Assembly (NCBI GenBank): GCA_016712885.1
Contig: JADJQF010000004.1
Location: 62,001 to 126,000, forward strand
From: Candidatus Flexicrinis proximus
GTDB lineage: Bacteria > Chloroflexota > Anaerolineae > Aggregatilineales > Phototrophicaceae
DNA length: 64,000 nt
Direction of reading: 5' to 3'
Shown piece after piece: positions 17,396 to 26,353 of this stretch. Numbering within the stretch: position 1 is the stretch's first letter; every line of letters starts with the position of its first letter. The notes beneath the pieces are model-generated. The model was not told the DNA's origin and made no database searches. It worked only from the letters and a program-made list of their open reading frames with translations. The translations under genes and the position numbers were made by a program.

Positions 17396-19375
17396 ATGTC
17401 CCCGCTTCTCATATTGGGTCTGATCGCTGCGATTATCGGCATCGGATATCTGCTACTTTCGGTGCGCTATGTGCCAAACAATGCCGTCGGCGTACTGGAG
17501 AAACGCTGGTCGTTGAAGGGCGCGGTACAAAGCGGCGTGATCGCGCTGCGCGGCGAGGCAGGTTATCAACCGCGCGTCCTGCGCGGCGGCCTCTACTTCT
17601 ACCCGTTCATACAGTATGTTGTGCATACCGTGCCGCTGGTTACCATCCCGCAGGGGCAGATCGGCTATGTTTTCGCGCGTGACGGCAAATCGCTTGAGCC
17701 GACGCAGACGCTGGCGACGATCATCCCCGAAGGCCGCAACTTCCAGGATGTAGAAGGCTACCTGAAAAATGGCGGCCAGCGTGGCCCCTCGCGTGAGATT
17801 TTGCGTGAAGGTACCATCCCGATCAACCTGGCGCAGTTCGTCGTCCTGACCGCCGAGCACGTCTACTATCTCTCGCTCAATAACTCCGAACGCGAGTTGT
17901 TCGATGCCATGTCGCAGGCAATTGCCGACCGCGACGGATTCCGCCCGATCACCATCAAAGGCGCGGACGATATGCTGGCCGTGATGACCGTTCACGACGG
18001 TCCGGCGCTGGGCGGCGACGACATTATCGCCCCCACGGTCGGCAATGACCCCGCCGTGCCGGAAACCTACCACAACAACTTCCAGGATCCGGAGAAGTTC
18101 CTGCGCGGCGGTGGCCAGCGCGGGCGCCAGCTTCAGGTGCTGGTCGAAGGCACCTACTATGTGAACCGGTTGTTCGCCACGGCCGAATTGGTCAAGAAGA
18201 CTGTCATCGAGGTCGGCTTTGTCGGCGTCGTGATCGCCTACTCAGGTGAGAAAGGCAGCGATGTCTCCGGCACGGAGTACAAACACGGCGAACTGGTCGA
18301 GCGCGGCCAGAAGGGTGTCTGGAGCACGGCGCTCAACCCCGGCAAATACGCCATCAATACCTACGCCATGAAAGTCGTGCCCGTCCCGACCACCAACATC
18401 ATCCTCAAATGGAACAAGGAGGAATTTGGCGCGCATGGCTACGACAAGAACCTGCAGGCCGTCCTGCTCATCACCAAGGACGCCTTCGAGCCGCTGCTGA
18501 ACCTTGCCGTCGTCATCCACATCGACTACCGCAAAGCGCCTCTGGTCATCCAGCGCTTCGGTAATATCAACATGTTGGTGGAGCAGACGCTCGACCCGCT
18601 GATTTCGGCCTACTTTAAGGATACCGGCCAGACACGCACGCTGATTCAACTCATTCAGGAGCGCGGCCAGATCCAGCAGCAGGCGCTGGTCGACATGAAA
18701 GTGCGCTTCGGCCGCTATAACATCGAACTCGAAGAAGTCCTGATCGGTACGCCGGCGGCCTCCGCCACCGATCACCACATCGAGACGATCCTGGAACAAC
18801 TGCGTACGCGCCAGATCGCTGTCGAACAGATTGAGACCTACGAACGTAAGCAGACCGCCGCCGTCAAGGAGCGTGAGCTGCGTCAGGCGGAAGCCATTGC
18901 CCAACGCCAAACGGCGCTGACCGAGTCGGAAATCGCCATCGTCATCCAGTCTAACGAAGGTAAAGCCGAATATCAGCGTTCGCTGCAGGAAGCGGCCAAG
19001 ATCAAGGCACTGGCCGACGCCGAGGCCGAGGCACAGGCCCGTATCGGTATCGGTAAGGCGCTGGCCGCACAGGAACTGGTCAACGCCTATGGCAGCCCGC
19101 GCCTGCAGGTGATCCAGCAGACGCTCGGCCAGTTCACGCAGGCCATCGAGAAGTCCGGCGTGCCGGTCGTGCCGCATACGCTGGTCACCAGCGGCGGCGA
19201 GGGCGGCAGCCACACCGCCTTCGAAGCGCTGCTTACGACGCTGCTAACCGGAGTCCTGGAGGGGGGAGAAAGCGCCCAATCCACGGTATCCGACGAAGCA
19301 AAGGCCATGGGCAAGCGCCTGCGCGAACAACTGCGCGAGCAGATGGCGTCAAAACCTGACGAAGGTCAGAAGTAA
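17396..19375 (+). CDS. SPFH/Band 7 (flotillin-like) membrane protein
   Basis: This is a 659-residue protein with one N-terminal membrane helix (about residues 2-22) and an SPFH/Band 7 region. A long Ala/Glu/Gln-rich coiled coil spans about 470-560, followed by a hydrophilic tail. Such proteins oligomerise on membranes and organise microdomains. An internal duplication is visible: NFQDVEGYLKNGGQRG and NFQDPEKFLRGGGQRG, each followed by an EGT(I/Y)(P/Y)(I/V)N strand. A third related strand is NPGKYAIN. The N-terminal half is therefore built of repeats rather than a single SPFH fold. The start follows AAAGGAGGGCAGC, a strong ribosome site. Clients are unknown. Confidence 0.85.
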   Translation: MSPLLILGLIAAIIGIGYLLLSVRYVPNNAVGVLEKRWSLKGAVQSGVIALRGEAGYQPRVLRGGLYFYPFIQYVVHTVPLVTIPQGQIGYVFARDGKSLEPTQTLATIIPEGRNFQDVEGYLKNGGQRGPSREILREGTIPINLAQFVVLTAEHVYYLSLNNSERELFDAMSQAIADRDGFRPITIKGADDMLAVMTVHDGPALGGDDIIAPTVGNDPAVPETYHNNFQDPEKFLRGGGQRGRQLQVLVEGTYYVNRLFATAELVKKTVIEVGFVGVVIAYSGEKGSDVSGTEYKHGELVERGQKGVWSTALNPGKYAINTYAMKVVPVPTTNIILKWNKEEFGAHGYDKNLQAVLLITKDAFEPLLNLAVVIHIDYRKAPLVIQRFGNINMLVEQTLDPLISAYFKDTGQTRTLIQLIQERGQIQQQALVDMKVRFGRYNIELEEVLIGTPAASATDHHIETILEQLRTRQIAVEQIETYERKQTAAVKERELRQAEAIAQRQTALTESEIAIVIQSNEGKAEYQRSLQEAAKIKALADAEAEAQARIGIGKALAAQELVNAYGSPRLQVIQQTLGQFTQAIEKSGVPVVPHTLVTSGGEGGSHTAFEALLTTLLTGVLEGGESAQSTVSDEAKAMGKRLREQLREQMASKPDEGQK

Positions 19376-19386
19376 CTCAGGCGAAC

Positions 19387-19412
19387 AAAAAAGGGTGCAC
19401 GTTGTTGCACCC
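19387..19412 (-). terminator. Minus-strand terminator between convergent genes
   Basis: The 7-bp stem GGGTGCA / TGCACCC is followed on the minus strand by six T residues (19387-19392). It suits the hydrolase gene that ends at 19633. Confidence 0.65.
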
Positions 19413-19425
19413 CGGTTGGTTGAAA

Positions 19426-19458
19426 CACAAAGGGCGGTTCTCGAAACCGCCCTTTGTG
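19426..19458 (+). terminator. Hairpin terminator after the SPFH gene
   Basis: A perfect 14-bp stem CACAAAGGGCGGTT / AACCGCCCTTTGTG with a five-base loop. It lies 50 bases after the SPFH stop and is followed by a short T-rich stretch. It probably acts in both directions. Confidence 0.7.
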
Positions 19459-19490
19459 CTACCTTTCTGCTTCACGCGGCGTACTAGACG

Positions 19491-19632
19491 TGCTATGCGC
19501 TTTCTTTGGCAAACCCCTGCACCTCCCATTGCGATCTGAACGGGCTTGCCCGTTCGGATCGCAGATGAGGGGTCGAGGGGCGCAAGCCCCTCGCGGAGGC
19601 GTGGAGGCAGCGCCTCCACGTTCCACACTTTA
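19491..19632 (+). repeat. Dispersed multi-hairpin element, copy 6
   Basis: The left end is TGCTATGCGCTTT, complementary to the terminal sequence of the inverted copies. Variable stem: GCGATCTGAACGGGC (19531-19545) with GCCCGTTCGGATCGC (19548-19562). The GCAA-capped stem GAGGGGC/GCCCCTC is at 19575-19592. GGAGGCAGCGCCTCC is at 19603-19617. The right end abuts the stop codon of the hydrolase gene at 19633. The first two hairpins are degenerate. Confidence 0.85.
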
Positions 19633-21372
19633 CTAGAACGGATAATGCGTCGCGGTGCTGGCGACAATGATCCAGGTGATGAGGATCGAACTGGTGAAGG
19701 CACCGGCGAAGATCGTCCCCGTCTTGCGATAGAAATAGGTCATGATCACGCCGGCGATCGTCAGCAGCGGGATGAACTGGAACGCCACGATGGTCAGCAG
19801 CGGCTCGGCTATCGGCAGGGTACCGCCAGTCAGCAGCGGGACGTATTGGACGAGCAGCAGCACGAAAAAGCCGAGTACCAGCAGGCCGACGTTGCCGATG
19901 ATCTCGCGGCTCAGGCTCACAGCGCCTTCGGGACGGTGCTGGCCGTGGAGCGCGACGCCCAACATCAGGAAGAACACGGTGAAGAACGGCAGGTAGCTGA
20001 GGAAGATGCGGAAGTGCAGGGAACTCATCAGCTTGACCGCCACCACCCAGAAGCGGAAGTCGCTCTTGAACAGCAGGTCGGACAGGACGAGCAGGAAGTA
20101 GCCGAAGCCTACGACGCACACGGCGAACAGCAGGGCTTTCAGGATCGCCATCACGTTGACGCTCAGGCCATAAGTTGCCAGCGTCGGGTTGTTGCTGGCA
20201 TTACTCGTGAAGTGCCAGAGCAGGAACAGGACCAGCGAGATCAGTGCGTTGCCCAGCGCCCAGACCATGACGCCGGTGGTGATGTTCTGCGCGAACAGCG
20301 CCGTGGCCGCCGGGACGAGCTGCGCACCCTGATTGTTCAGCCAGAAGAAGCTGATGATCGGGACGAACATGATCAGCGCGTAGCCGATATAACGCATGGT
20401 TCCGGTGGTCGGCTTCGGCGCGGCGGGGGCGTGGGCCAGCCCGCTGAAGAACCCTGTTTCGAGCAGCAGCCCGCCGAAGGCCACCATCGAGATCACCATG
20501 CCGACCAGCGCGATCAGCCGGCCGACTTCGTTGTTCTGCCACACCTGATTGTTCTGATCGAGGCCGTTTCCGCCGGTCAGCGTCTTCTGCATCCAGTCGA
20601 TGGCCGATGCGACCGCCGAGGAGTTCAGATGGTCGCCCGGGTGGGTGGTCACCGGCTGATACAGCACGCGCGCTGTGCCGTCCTCAATCGAGCCGTAGAG
20701 CTGCTCGACGACGACCGGCGCATCGGTGTTGAAGGCGGTTTGCAGCTTGGCGGTGTCGACAATCGCCTTGCCGGTGGGCGAGCCCCACATCAGTTCGGAG
20801 AACTCGTCCCACGTGCTGAAGGTGAGCGCGAAATTGCGCGGGAACTCGGCAGTGCCGTCTGGAGCGCCGAAGGTGCCGGTGGACGACCCTTGCAGGTTGA
20901 TGGACTTGTAACCGTCGGGGATGACCGCTGCCGCGATCGCCACAGCCCACCCGCCCATCGAATGGCCTTCAAGCCCGATATTGTCCTTATCTACGATATC
21001 CAGCGAGCGCAGATAGGCCAGGCCGTCGATACCACCGAAGCCGTTGGCGAACGCCGGCGGCTCGGAATACCCGTGGCCGGACTGGTCGAGCGCCAGAACC
21101 ACATAGCCGCGCCGCGCAAACTCGATGGCATACGGCGCCTGGGTCTCACGCGAGTTAATGTAGCCGTGGATGGCGAGGACGGCCGGCGCGGGGGTTTCTG
21201 CCGTGGCGCCGGGCGGCACATACAGCAGCCCGCTCATCAATAGGCCGTTGGTGCCGACAAACCGGACATCCTTGATGTCGATTTGCCCTCCGTCGGTCTG
21301 GGTTTGCCATGCTAAGAGCCCGCCGATAAGTACCAGTAAAAGGCCAAGTGCCAAAACTCGAGATTTACGCAT
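19633..21372 (-). CDS. Alpha/beta hydrolase fused to a multi-pass membrane domain
   Basis: This is a 579-residue protein. An N-terminal membrane anchor (about residues 5-22) precedes an alpha/beta hydrolase domain with LAIHGYINSR as the oxyanion region and G-H-S138-M-G-G as the nucleophile elbow. From about residue 320 it has a series of hydrophobic segments, about eight membrane helices. The enzyme domain should face outside and probably cleaves esters or amides of small molecules. A hydrolase with its own polytopic domain is uncommon, and the membrane part could transport or sense the product. Repeat copy 6 abuts its stop. The substrate is unknown. Confidence 0.8.
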   Translation of the reverse strand: MRKSRVLALGLLLVLIGGLLAWQTQTDGGQIDIKDVRFVGTNGLLMSGLLYVPPGATAETPAPAVLAIHGYINSRETQAPYAIEFARRGYVVLALDQSGHGYSEPPAFANGFGGIDGLAYLRSLDIVDKDNIGLEGHSMGGWAVAIAAAVIPDGYKSINLQGSSTGTFGAPDGTAEFPRNFALTFSTWDEFSELMWGSPTGKAIVDTAKLQTAFNTDAPVVVEQLYGSIEDGTARVLYQPVTTHPGDHLNSSAVASAIDWMQKTLTGGNGLDQNNQVWQNNEVGRLIALVGMVISMVAFGGLLLETGFFSGLAHAPAAPKPTTGTMRYIGYALIMFVPIISFFWLNNQGAQLVPAATALFAQNITTGVMVWALGNALISLVLFLLWHFTSNASNNPTLATYGLSVNVMAILKALLFAVCVVGFGYFLLVLSDLLFKSDFRFWVVAVKLMSSLHFRIFLSYLPFFTVFFLMLGVALHGQHRPEGAVSLSREIIGNVGLLVLGFFVLLLVQYVPLLTGGTLPIAEPLLTIVAFQFIPLLTIAGVIMTYFYRKTGTIFAGAFTSSILITWIIVASTATHYPF

Positions 21373-21601
21373 ATTGCCCCCAAAAATCTACTATCACCCA
21401 TAGAAACCGACCGATCGGTCCGGTTAGCTGAAATTCTACATCCCGCCACGCGGCCTTCAATAGCCACGGACCCATGGAGCAGGACCATCCCCGGCGCGGT
21501 GTCTACAGGAAATTGATACTGTGGCGTAGGTTCGCGTGCAGGCGTTCGGCAATTGTTAGGATTTACCAAGTTATTGGCAGATTTTTGTTAGGTCGGGACT
21601 C

Positions 21602-21630
21602 TGGACAACTGTGCTCGCACTGGTTATAGT
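21602..21630 (+). promoter_or_regulatory. Candidate promoter for the subtilase gene
   Basis: TGGACA (21602-21607) and TATAGT (21625-21630) are separated by 17 bases in an AT-rich tract. The predicted transcript starts near 21637, giving a leader of about 235 bases before the ATG at 21873. The rest of the 500-base gap (21373-21872) has no gene that I can see. Confidence 0.5.
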
Positions 21631-21793
21631 CATTAGGAACAATTCAGTTTTTCCAAAAATCTGTTTAATTTTCCAAATCAATCCCGAGTTGACCTCTGCG
21701 TGATGAACCACTCTGCGCTCTTTGTTCTACGCAACACTACCAATCGGTGTCACTGCTTCTATCGCTTTCAAAAGAGGTAGAGGTTTTAACACG

Positions 21794-21829
21794 CGCCTAT
21801 CTGCCGCTGGGGGCAGCATAGGCGTTTTT
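21794..21829 (+). promoter_or_regulatory. Terminator-like hairpin in the subtilase leader
   Basis: CGCCTATCTGCC (21794-21805) pairs with GGCAGCATAGGCG (21812-21824) around a six-base loop with a small bulge. TTTTT follows directly. It sits about 45 bases before the start codon, inside the transcript predicted from the promoter at 21602. It may be an attenuator or a strong 5' stabiliser. The upstream leader shows no riboswitch that I recognise. Confidence 0.5.
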
Positions 21830-21872
21830 AGTTTATCGCTCGCTTTCGCTGAGCTTAGGATAGGAGCTTTCA

Positions 21873-24800
21873 ATGAAAGCACGTAATCGCAGTCTTTGGA
21901 CAATCGCAGCGCTGCTGATCGCCGTTTTGGCGATGAGCGTCGTTGTGCCTGTCGCCGCCCAGGGGGGCGGTCGTGATTTTACCGCGGCTGGGTCCGACGC
22001 AGCAGTGGTGTCGCCTGACATCAACGTTGCGGCCGCCCGCCGTGCTGACGGAAGCGTTTCCGTCATTCTCAAGCTGGCCAGCGAGCCGGCCTATGTCGCG
22101 TTTGTCGCGGCAGGCGGCCGTGGAAACCGTGTGGCGGCAGATGCCGCAGCGTCCGGCCGCAGCGTCCAGATCAGCGCCGAACAGGCTGCTGTGTCCTCCG
22201 CCGTTACGGCGCTGGGCGGCCGCGTGACCGGGACCTTCCAGTTCCTGAACAATGCCATCGTGGTCGAGATCGCGCCTGACAAGGTGGAGAGCCTCGCCAA
22301 GATCGCCGGCGTCGTCGCCATCGGCCCGAACCGCACCTATGCGCGTGAGCATACCACCAGTATGCCGCTCATCCGCGCCTCGGATGTCTGGAATGGTTCC
22401 TTCACCGGCGGCAGCTACACCGGCGAAGGCGTGGTCGTAGCCGTCATCGACGAAGGTATCGACTACACCCATGCCCATTTCGGCGGCCCGGAAAACTACG
22501 CCACCAATGACCCGCTGGTCATCGGCGAAGCCGGCATGACCTACTGGCCGCCGGTCGCTCTTCCGGACACCAGCCTGCGTCAGATGAAGGTCATCGGCGG
22601 TTACGACTATGTCGGTGATGACTACGATGCTGGCGGCTCCGGCGCCGCGCTGATCCCAGCGCCCGATCCGGATCCGATCGGCTGCCCGTATGCCCACGGT
22701 ACGCATGTCGCCGGCACGATTGCCGGTTACGGCGTCGATGCCGCGGGTGCGACCTTCATGGGCAACTACACCGACGGCGATGCGCTGTTCCCGGCGTACC
22801 CGCTCTCGTCGCTGGCCCAGTTCCGCATCGGGCCGGGAGCCGCGCCAGAAGCGCTGCTCGTCTGGCTGCGCGTGTTCGGCTGCCTGGGTTCGGTCAACAC
22901 CGATATCCTGCTGGCCGCACTGGAAGATGCCGGCGCCAACACCTACCTCGGCACCGAAGATGTCGATGTCGTCAACATGTCGCTCGGTTCCGCTTACGGC
23001 GGCACAGGCCCTGATGACTTCATGAACGTCGCGCAGGAAGCGCTGGCCGCCATTGGCGTGACGGTTGTCGCGTCGGCTGGTAACAGCGGCGATTTCCTGC
23101 TGGTTCACGGCGCTCCGTCCTCCGCAAGCACCACCATCAGCGTCGCCAACGTTGTCGACTCTGCCGCGGTGATCGACGGCGTGTTCATCTACGATCCGGA
23201 TAACAACCCCCTCACCATCAACAATGTCACCGTCGCGGCGGCTCCGGGCGCGATGTACACCGGTGCTGATCCTCTGAGCGGCGGCATCGTCATGTCAGAT
23301 GATGGCAGCGTCGCTGTCCCTGGCGGTCCGGCTACTGGTGGTACGCTCACCGATGCCTGTCAGGTGCCTCTCGGTGGCCCATTCACCGGCCTGTGGGTTG
23401 TCGCCGACCGCGGCACCTGCAGCTTCTCGGTCAAGGTGGCAAACATCAAGGCGGCGGGTGCCGCTGGCGCGATCATCGTCAACAATGCCCCGGATGCGCC
23501 CTTCACCATGGGCCAGACCGCCGGCTTCGACGATCTGCTCCCGTCGGCCATGATCGGCCAGACTGACGGCACCACCCTCAAGGGTCTGCTGCCGCTGCCG
23601 GCCGCCACGTCCGGCACGTTCGACGGGTCGCAGGTCCAGACCGTCAGCGATATCCTGTTTGTCCCCAGCACCTCCACCTCGCGCGGAGGTGCTCTCCGCG
23701 GCAACGGCGATATCATCCTCAAGCCGAATATCGCGGGTCCGGGTTCGTCGATCACCTCGGCGGGCGCAGGCACCAACGATGGCGGCTACACCATCGGCGG
23801 TACCTCGATGTCCTCCCCGCACATCGCGGGCGGCGTCGCGCTCATGATCGAGAAGTTCGGTGAACCGCTCGACGGTAACGGTGTCGCGCTCATCAAGCAG
23901 CGCCTGATGAACACGGCCACGCAGGACCTGTACAACAGCGTCGCGTCGCCGGCTCCGTTCCACTCGCCGCAGCGTGTCGGCGCCGGTTTTGCCGACTTCG
24001 TCAACGCCCTGAACACGGAACTCGTCGCCTTCGCCACCGATGCGCCGGAAAACACCAGCCTCTCCTTCGGCTACCCGCGCGCGCTGGTTGGCACGACGCC
24101 GACCGTTTCCAAGACCATCACCGTCCAGAACTTCAGCGGCGCGGCGATGACGCTTGCCACCGGCTACAGCGTCCGCAGCGACTGGGGCGGCGCGGTGGTC
24201 AGTGTCAGCCCGGCCTTCGTCACCGTTCCGGCCACCGGCACGGCGCTCGTCACCGTGACCCTGACCCTGAACGCCACGCAGTCCAACCTGAACGTCGGCG
24301 GCGACCCGCTCTTCTCGATCACCGGCAAGACTATCCTGCACGAAGAATCGGGTTACGTCACGCTCACGCCGATCAGCGGCAGCCAGACGGCCATCCGCGT
24401 CCCGGTGTATGCCGCGCCGCACCTGACCTCTGACATGTACGCTGAAACCGAAGTCGAGATCGCCGGCGATACCGGTTCGTCGTATGTCCTCCTTAGCGGT
24501 GACGGCTTCGACCTCGGCCCCGATGCCAACGATCATCTCTCGCTCGTCTCGGCCTACCAGCTCCTGGCCACCGACGGTGTCGAAACCGGCCTGTTCTGGG
24601 ACGCGGACAACAGCGGCACCGATGATCCGGACGAAGAACTGACCGATTACTCGTACGCCGATGTCGAATATGTCGGCGCCGACCTGCAGGCCTCCAGCGC
24701 GACCAGAAACTACCTGTATGTCGGTATCGGCATGCACGGCGAATGGAACAGCCCGCGCGACCTGTTCGTGGAAGTCTATGTCGATGTCGACAACGACACC

Positions 24801-26171
24801 GTCGACGACTACGTCTGGTACTACGGCTCCGGCGCGTCGGACTCGTTCTCGGTATCGTTCGTGCCCCTGGCCGACGGCGGCGCCTACTCGTTCGGCAATG
24901 TCGTCAACTACTTCGCCGGCCAATCGTTTGACTCGATGCTGCTCAAGAACAACGTGCTGGTCATGCCGGTCATCGTGACCGACACCATTAACTTTGGTGA
25001 TCCGGGCTTCCCCAACTGGGTCGGCGGCCCGATCAACGTCACGGTCCTGACCTACCAGCGCGACAGCGACTTCTCGTTCCCGATCGATACCGTTTCGGGT
25101 GTCTACGAGCAGAGCATCGCGTTCGGTGCGTCGCCATGGAAGATTACGCGTAATCTCTATGCGAATCTGGACGGCGCCACGCTCGACTTCGACTACGATG
25201 TCACCGGTCTGTCGCCGCTGCCGCAGATCATGACGATCCACCATCAGAACGACGACGCTGAGTCCCGCGTTCAGATCACCGATCTGGCGCAGATCACCGG
25301 CGAGACGTTCGCCCTGCTCAGCCCGGCGGACGATGCCTATGTCCGCGACGCGGCTGACGTCACTGAAGCGACCTGGGAAGAACTGACCGGTGCGGCAACC
25401 TACACCTTCACGCTCACCCAGCTCTCGGTCAACACCCGCGCGTCCGGCGACCAGATCGTCGTCTGGGCGACGGCGGCGGCCGATGCGGACGATCTGACCT
25501 GCGCGGCCGGCGTCTGCACGCTCGACCTGAGCGCGGCCTCGCTGGAAGACGGCACCTACAGCTGGTCGGTCATCGCGGCGGAAGACCCGTTCGATGTCGA
25601 AGCGTCCAACAATGACTTCGGCTTCACGGTCGAGTCCAACGACCTCAACCTGATCGCCGACCCCGGCTTTGAAGGCTGCGTCGCGGGTCTCTCCCCGTCG
25701 TGGACCGGCGCCTGCAAGATCGACGTGCTCAAGGCCAACAGCGGTAACGCTTACTTCAAGGGCGCTGCGAACAAGTTCATCTCGCAGTCGATCACCCACC
25801 CGGCACTCGAAGCGCTCGGTCTGGGCGATCTGGTGACCCTCGGCGGCTTCTTCGATGGCAAGGCTGCTGCCAAGACCGTCGCGGTGCTCAAGGTCAAGTA
25901 CAACGACCTCACCGCCGGCCTGAACAGCAACGGCAAGGACAAGATCAAGGTCAAGCTGACCGTCAACACCGTCGGCTACGAAGATCACAGCCTTGGCCTG
26001 ACCCTCGACGGCACCGTCAGTTCCGCCACCGTCAAGTTCGGCAGTCTGCTGAAGAAGGTCAACATCGACGACGTCTACCTCACCAACCTGGGCGTCAACG
26101 GTCCCGAACTGCGTGCTGAAGGCGCTCTGCCGCCTCCGGCCGCCCCGAGTGGCTTCCGCGGCAACAACTAA
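21873..26171 (+). CDS. Secreted S8 family serine peptidase (subtilase) with PA and C-terminal domains
   Basis: This is a 1432-residue exported subtilisin-family protease that should degrade extracellular protein. The signal peptide ends near residue 30 (PVAAQ). An I9-like propeptide precedes the catalytic domain. The triad is D193 (VIDEGID), H275 (AHGTHVAGT) and S645 (GGTSMSSPH). A PA-type insert lies at about 445-585, with DRGTCSFSVK and AAGAAGAIIVNN. Fn3-like beta domains follow. The last 150 residues (about 1250-1410) form a separate beta-rich domain (DPGFEG, YFKGAANK, VNIDDVYLTN). That domain resembles the standalone secreted proteins at 46367 and 47204. A strong terminator follows. It probably supplies peptides to importers such as the Dpp system in this window. 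Confidence 0.93.
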   Translation: MKARNRSLWTIAALLIAVLAMSVVVPVAAQGGGRDFTAAGSDAAVVSPDINVAAARRADGSVSVILKLASEPAYVAFVAAGGRGNRVAADAAASGRSVQISAEQAAVSSAVTALGGRVTGTFQFLNNAIVVEIAPDKVESLAKIAGVVAIGPNRTYAREHTTSMPLIRASDVWNGSFTGGSYTGEGVVVAVIDEGIDYTHAHFGGPENYATNDPLVIGEAGMTYWPPVALPDTSLRQMKVIGGYDYVGDDYDAGGSGAALIPAPDPDPIGCPYAHGTHVAGTIAGYGVDAAGATFMGNYTDGDALFPAYPLSSLAQFRIGPGAAPEALLVWLRVFGCLGSVNTDILLAALEDAGANTYLGTEDVDVVNMSLGSAYGGTGPDDFMNVAQEALAAIGVTVVASAGNSGDFLLVHGAPSSASTTISVANVVDSAAVIDGVFIYDPDNNPLTINNVTVAAAPGAMYTGADPLSGGIVMSDDGSVAVPGGPATGGTLTDACQVPLGGPFTGLWVVADRGTCSFSVKVANIKAAGAAGAIIVNNAPDAPFTMGQTAGFDDLLPSAMIGQTDGTTLKGLLPLPAATSGTFDGSQVQTVSDILFVPSTSTSRGGALRGNGDIILKPNIAGPGSSITSAGAGTNDGGYTIGGTSMSSPHIAGGVALMIEKFGEPLDGNGVALIKQRLMNTATQDLYNSVASPAPFHSPQRVGAGFADFVNALNTELVAFATDAPENTSLSFGYPRALVGTTPTVSKTITVQNFSGAAMTLATGYSVRSDWGGAVVSVSPAFVTVPATGTALVTVTLTLNATQSNLNVGGDPLFSITGKTILHEESGYVTLTPISGSQTAIRVPVYAAPHLTSDMYAETEVEIAGDTGSSYVLLSGDGFDLGPDANDHLSLVSAYQLLATDGVETGLFWDADNSGTDDPDEELTDYSYADVEYVGADLQASSATRNYLYVGIGMHGEWNSPRDLFVEVYVDVDNDTVDDYVWYYGSGASDSFSVSFVPLADGGAYSFGNVVNYFAGQSFDSMLLKNNVLVMPVIVTDTINFGDPGFPNWVGGPINVTVLTYQRDSDFSFPIDTVSGVYEQSIAFGASPWKITRNLYANLDGATLDFDYDVTGLSPLPQIMTIHHQNDDAESRVQITDLAQITGETFALLSPADDAYVRDAADVTEATWEELTGAATYTFTLTQLSVNTRASGDQIVVWATAAADADDLTCAAGVCTLDLSAASLEDGTYSWSVIAAEDPFDVEASNNDFGFTVESNDLNLIADPGFEGCVAGLSPSWTGACKIDVLKANSGNAYFKGAANKFISQSITHPALEALGLGDLVTLGGFFDGKAAAKTVAVLKVKYNDLTAGLNSNGKDKIKVKLTVNTVGYEDHSLGLTLDGTVSSATVKFGSLLKKVNIDDVYLTNLGVNGPELRAEGALPPPAAPSGFRGNN

Positions 26172-26204
26172 CCTGCTGCGCTGACAGCCTGCTCCACCGC
26201 ATTA

Positions 26205-26241
26205 AAAAACGCCCATCCCGGCCTCCGGGGTGGGCGTTTTT
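26205..26241 (+). terminator. Strong intrinsic terminator after the subtilase gene
   Basis: AAAAACGCCCATCCCGG pairs with CCGGGGTGGGCGTTTTT, a long GC-rich stem with an A tract before and a T tract after. It starts 34 bases downstream of the stop and can work in both directions. Confidence 0.9.
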
Positions 26242-26353
26242 GTGCCAATTTTGCAGAGCAAATCATCCATACGGAAGAAATGCCGTTACAATAATGGGTG
26301 TAATGTACACGACAGCCGATCTGCGGCTGTCATACGAGTGTTCCAGGCAGGTT

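Noticed and set aside
19546..21243. 565-codon open frame antisense to the membrane hydrolase gene
   Set aside because: Low-complexity, Gln/Arg/His-rich translation typical of antisense frames. The opposite strand encodes a hydrolase with a clear G-x-S-x-G.
21640..21830. A c-di-GMP (GEMM) riboswitch in the subtilase leader
   Set aside because: The conserved GEMM core sequences are not seen. Only a promoter-like pair and a terminator-like hairpin are supported.
23295..25988. 897-codon open frame antisense to the subtilase gene
   Set aside because: It mirrors the codon bias of the GC-rich sense gene, has no ribosome site, and its protein is a low-complexity Arg/Val/Asp mixture with no domain. 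The sense frame has a full catalytic triad.
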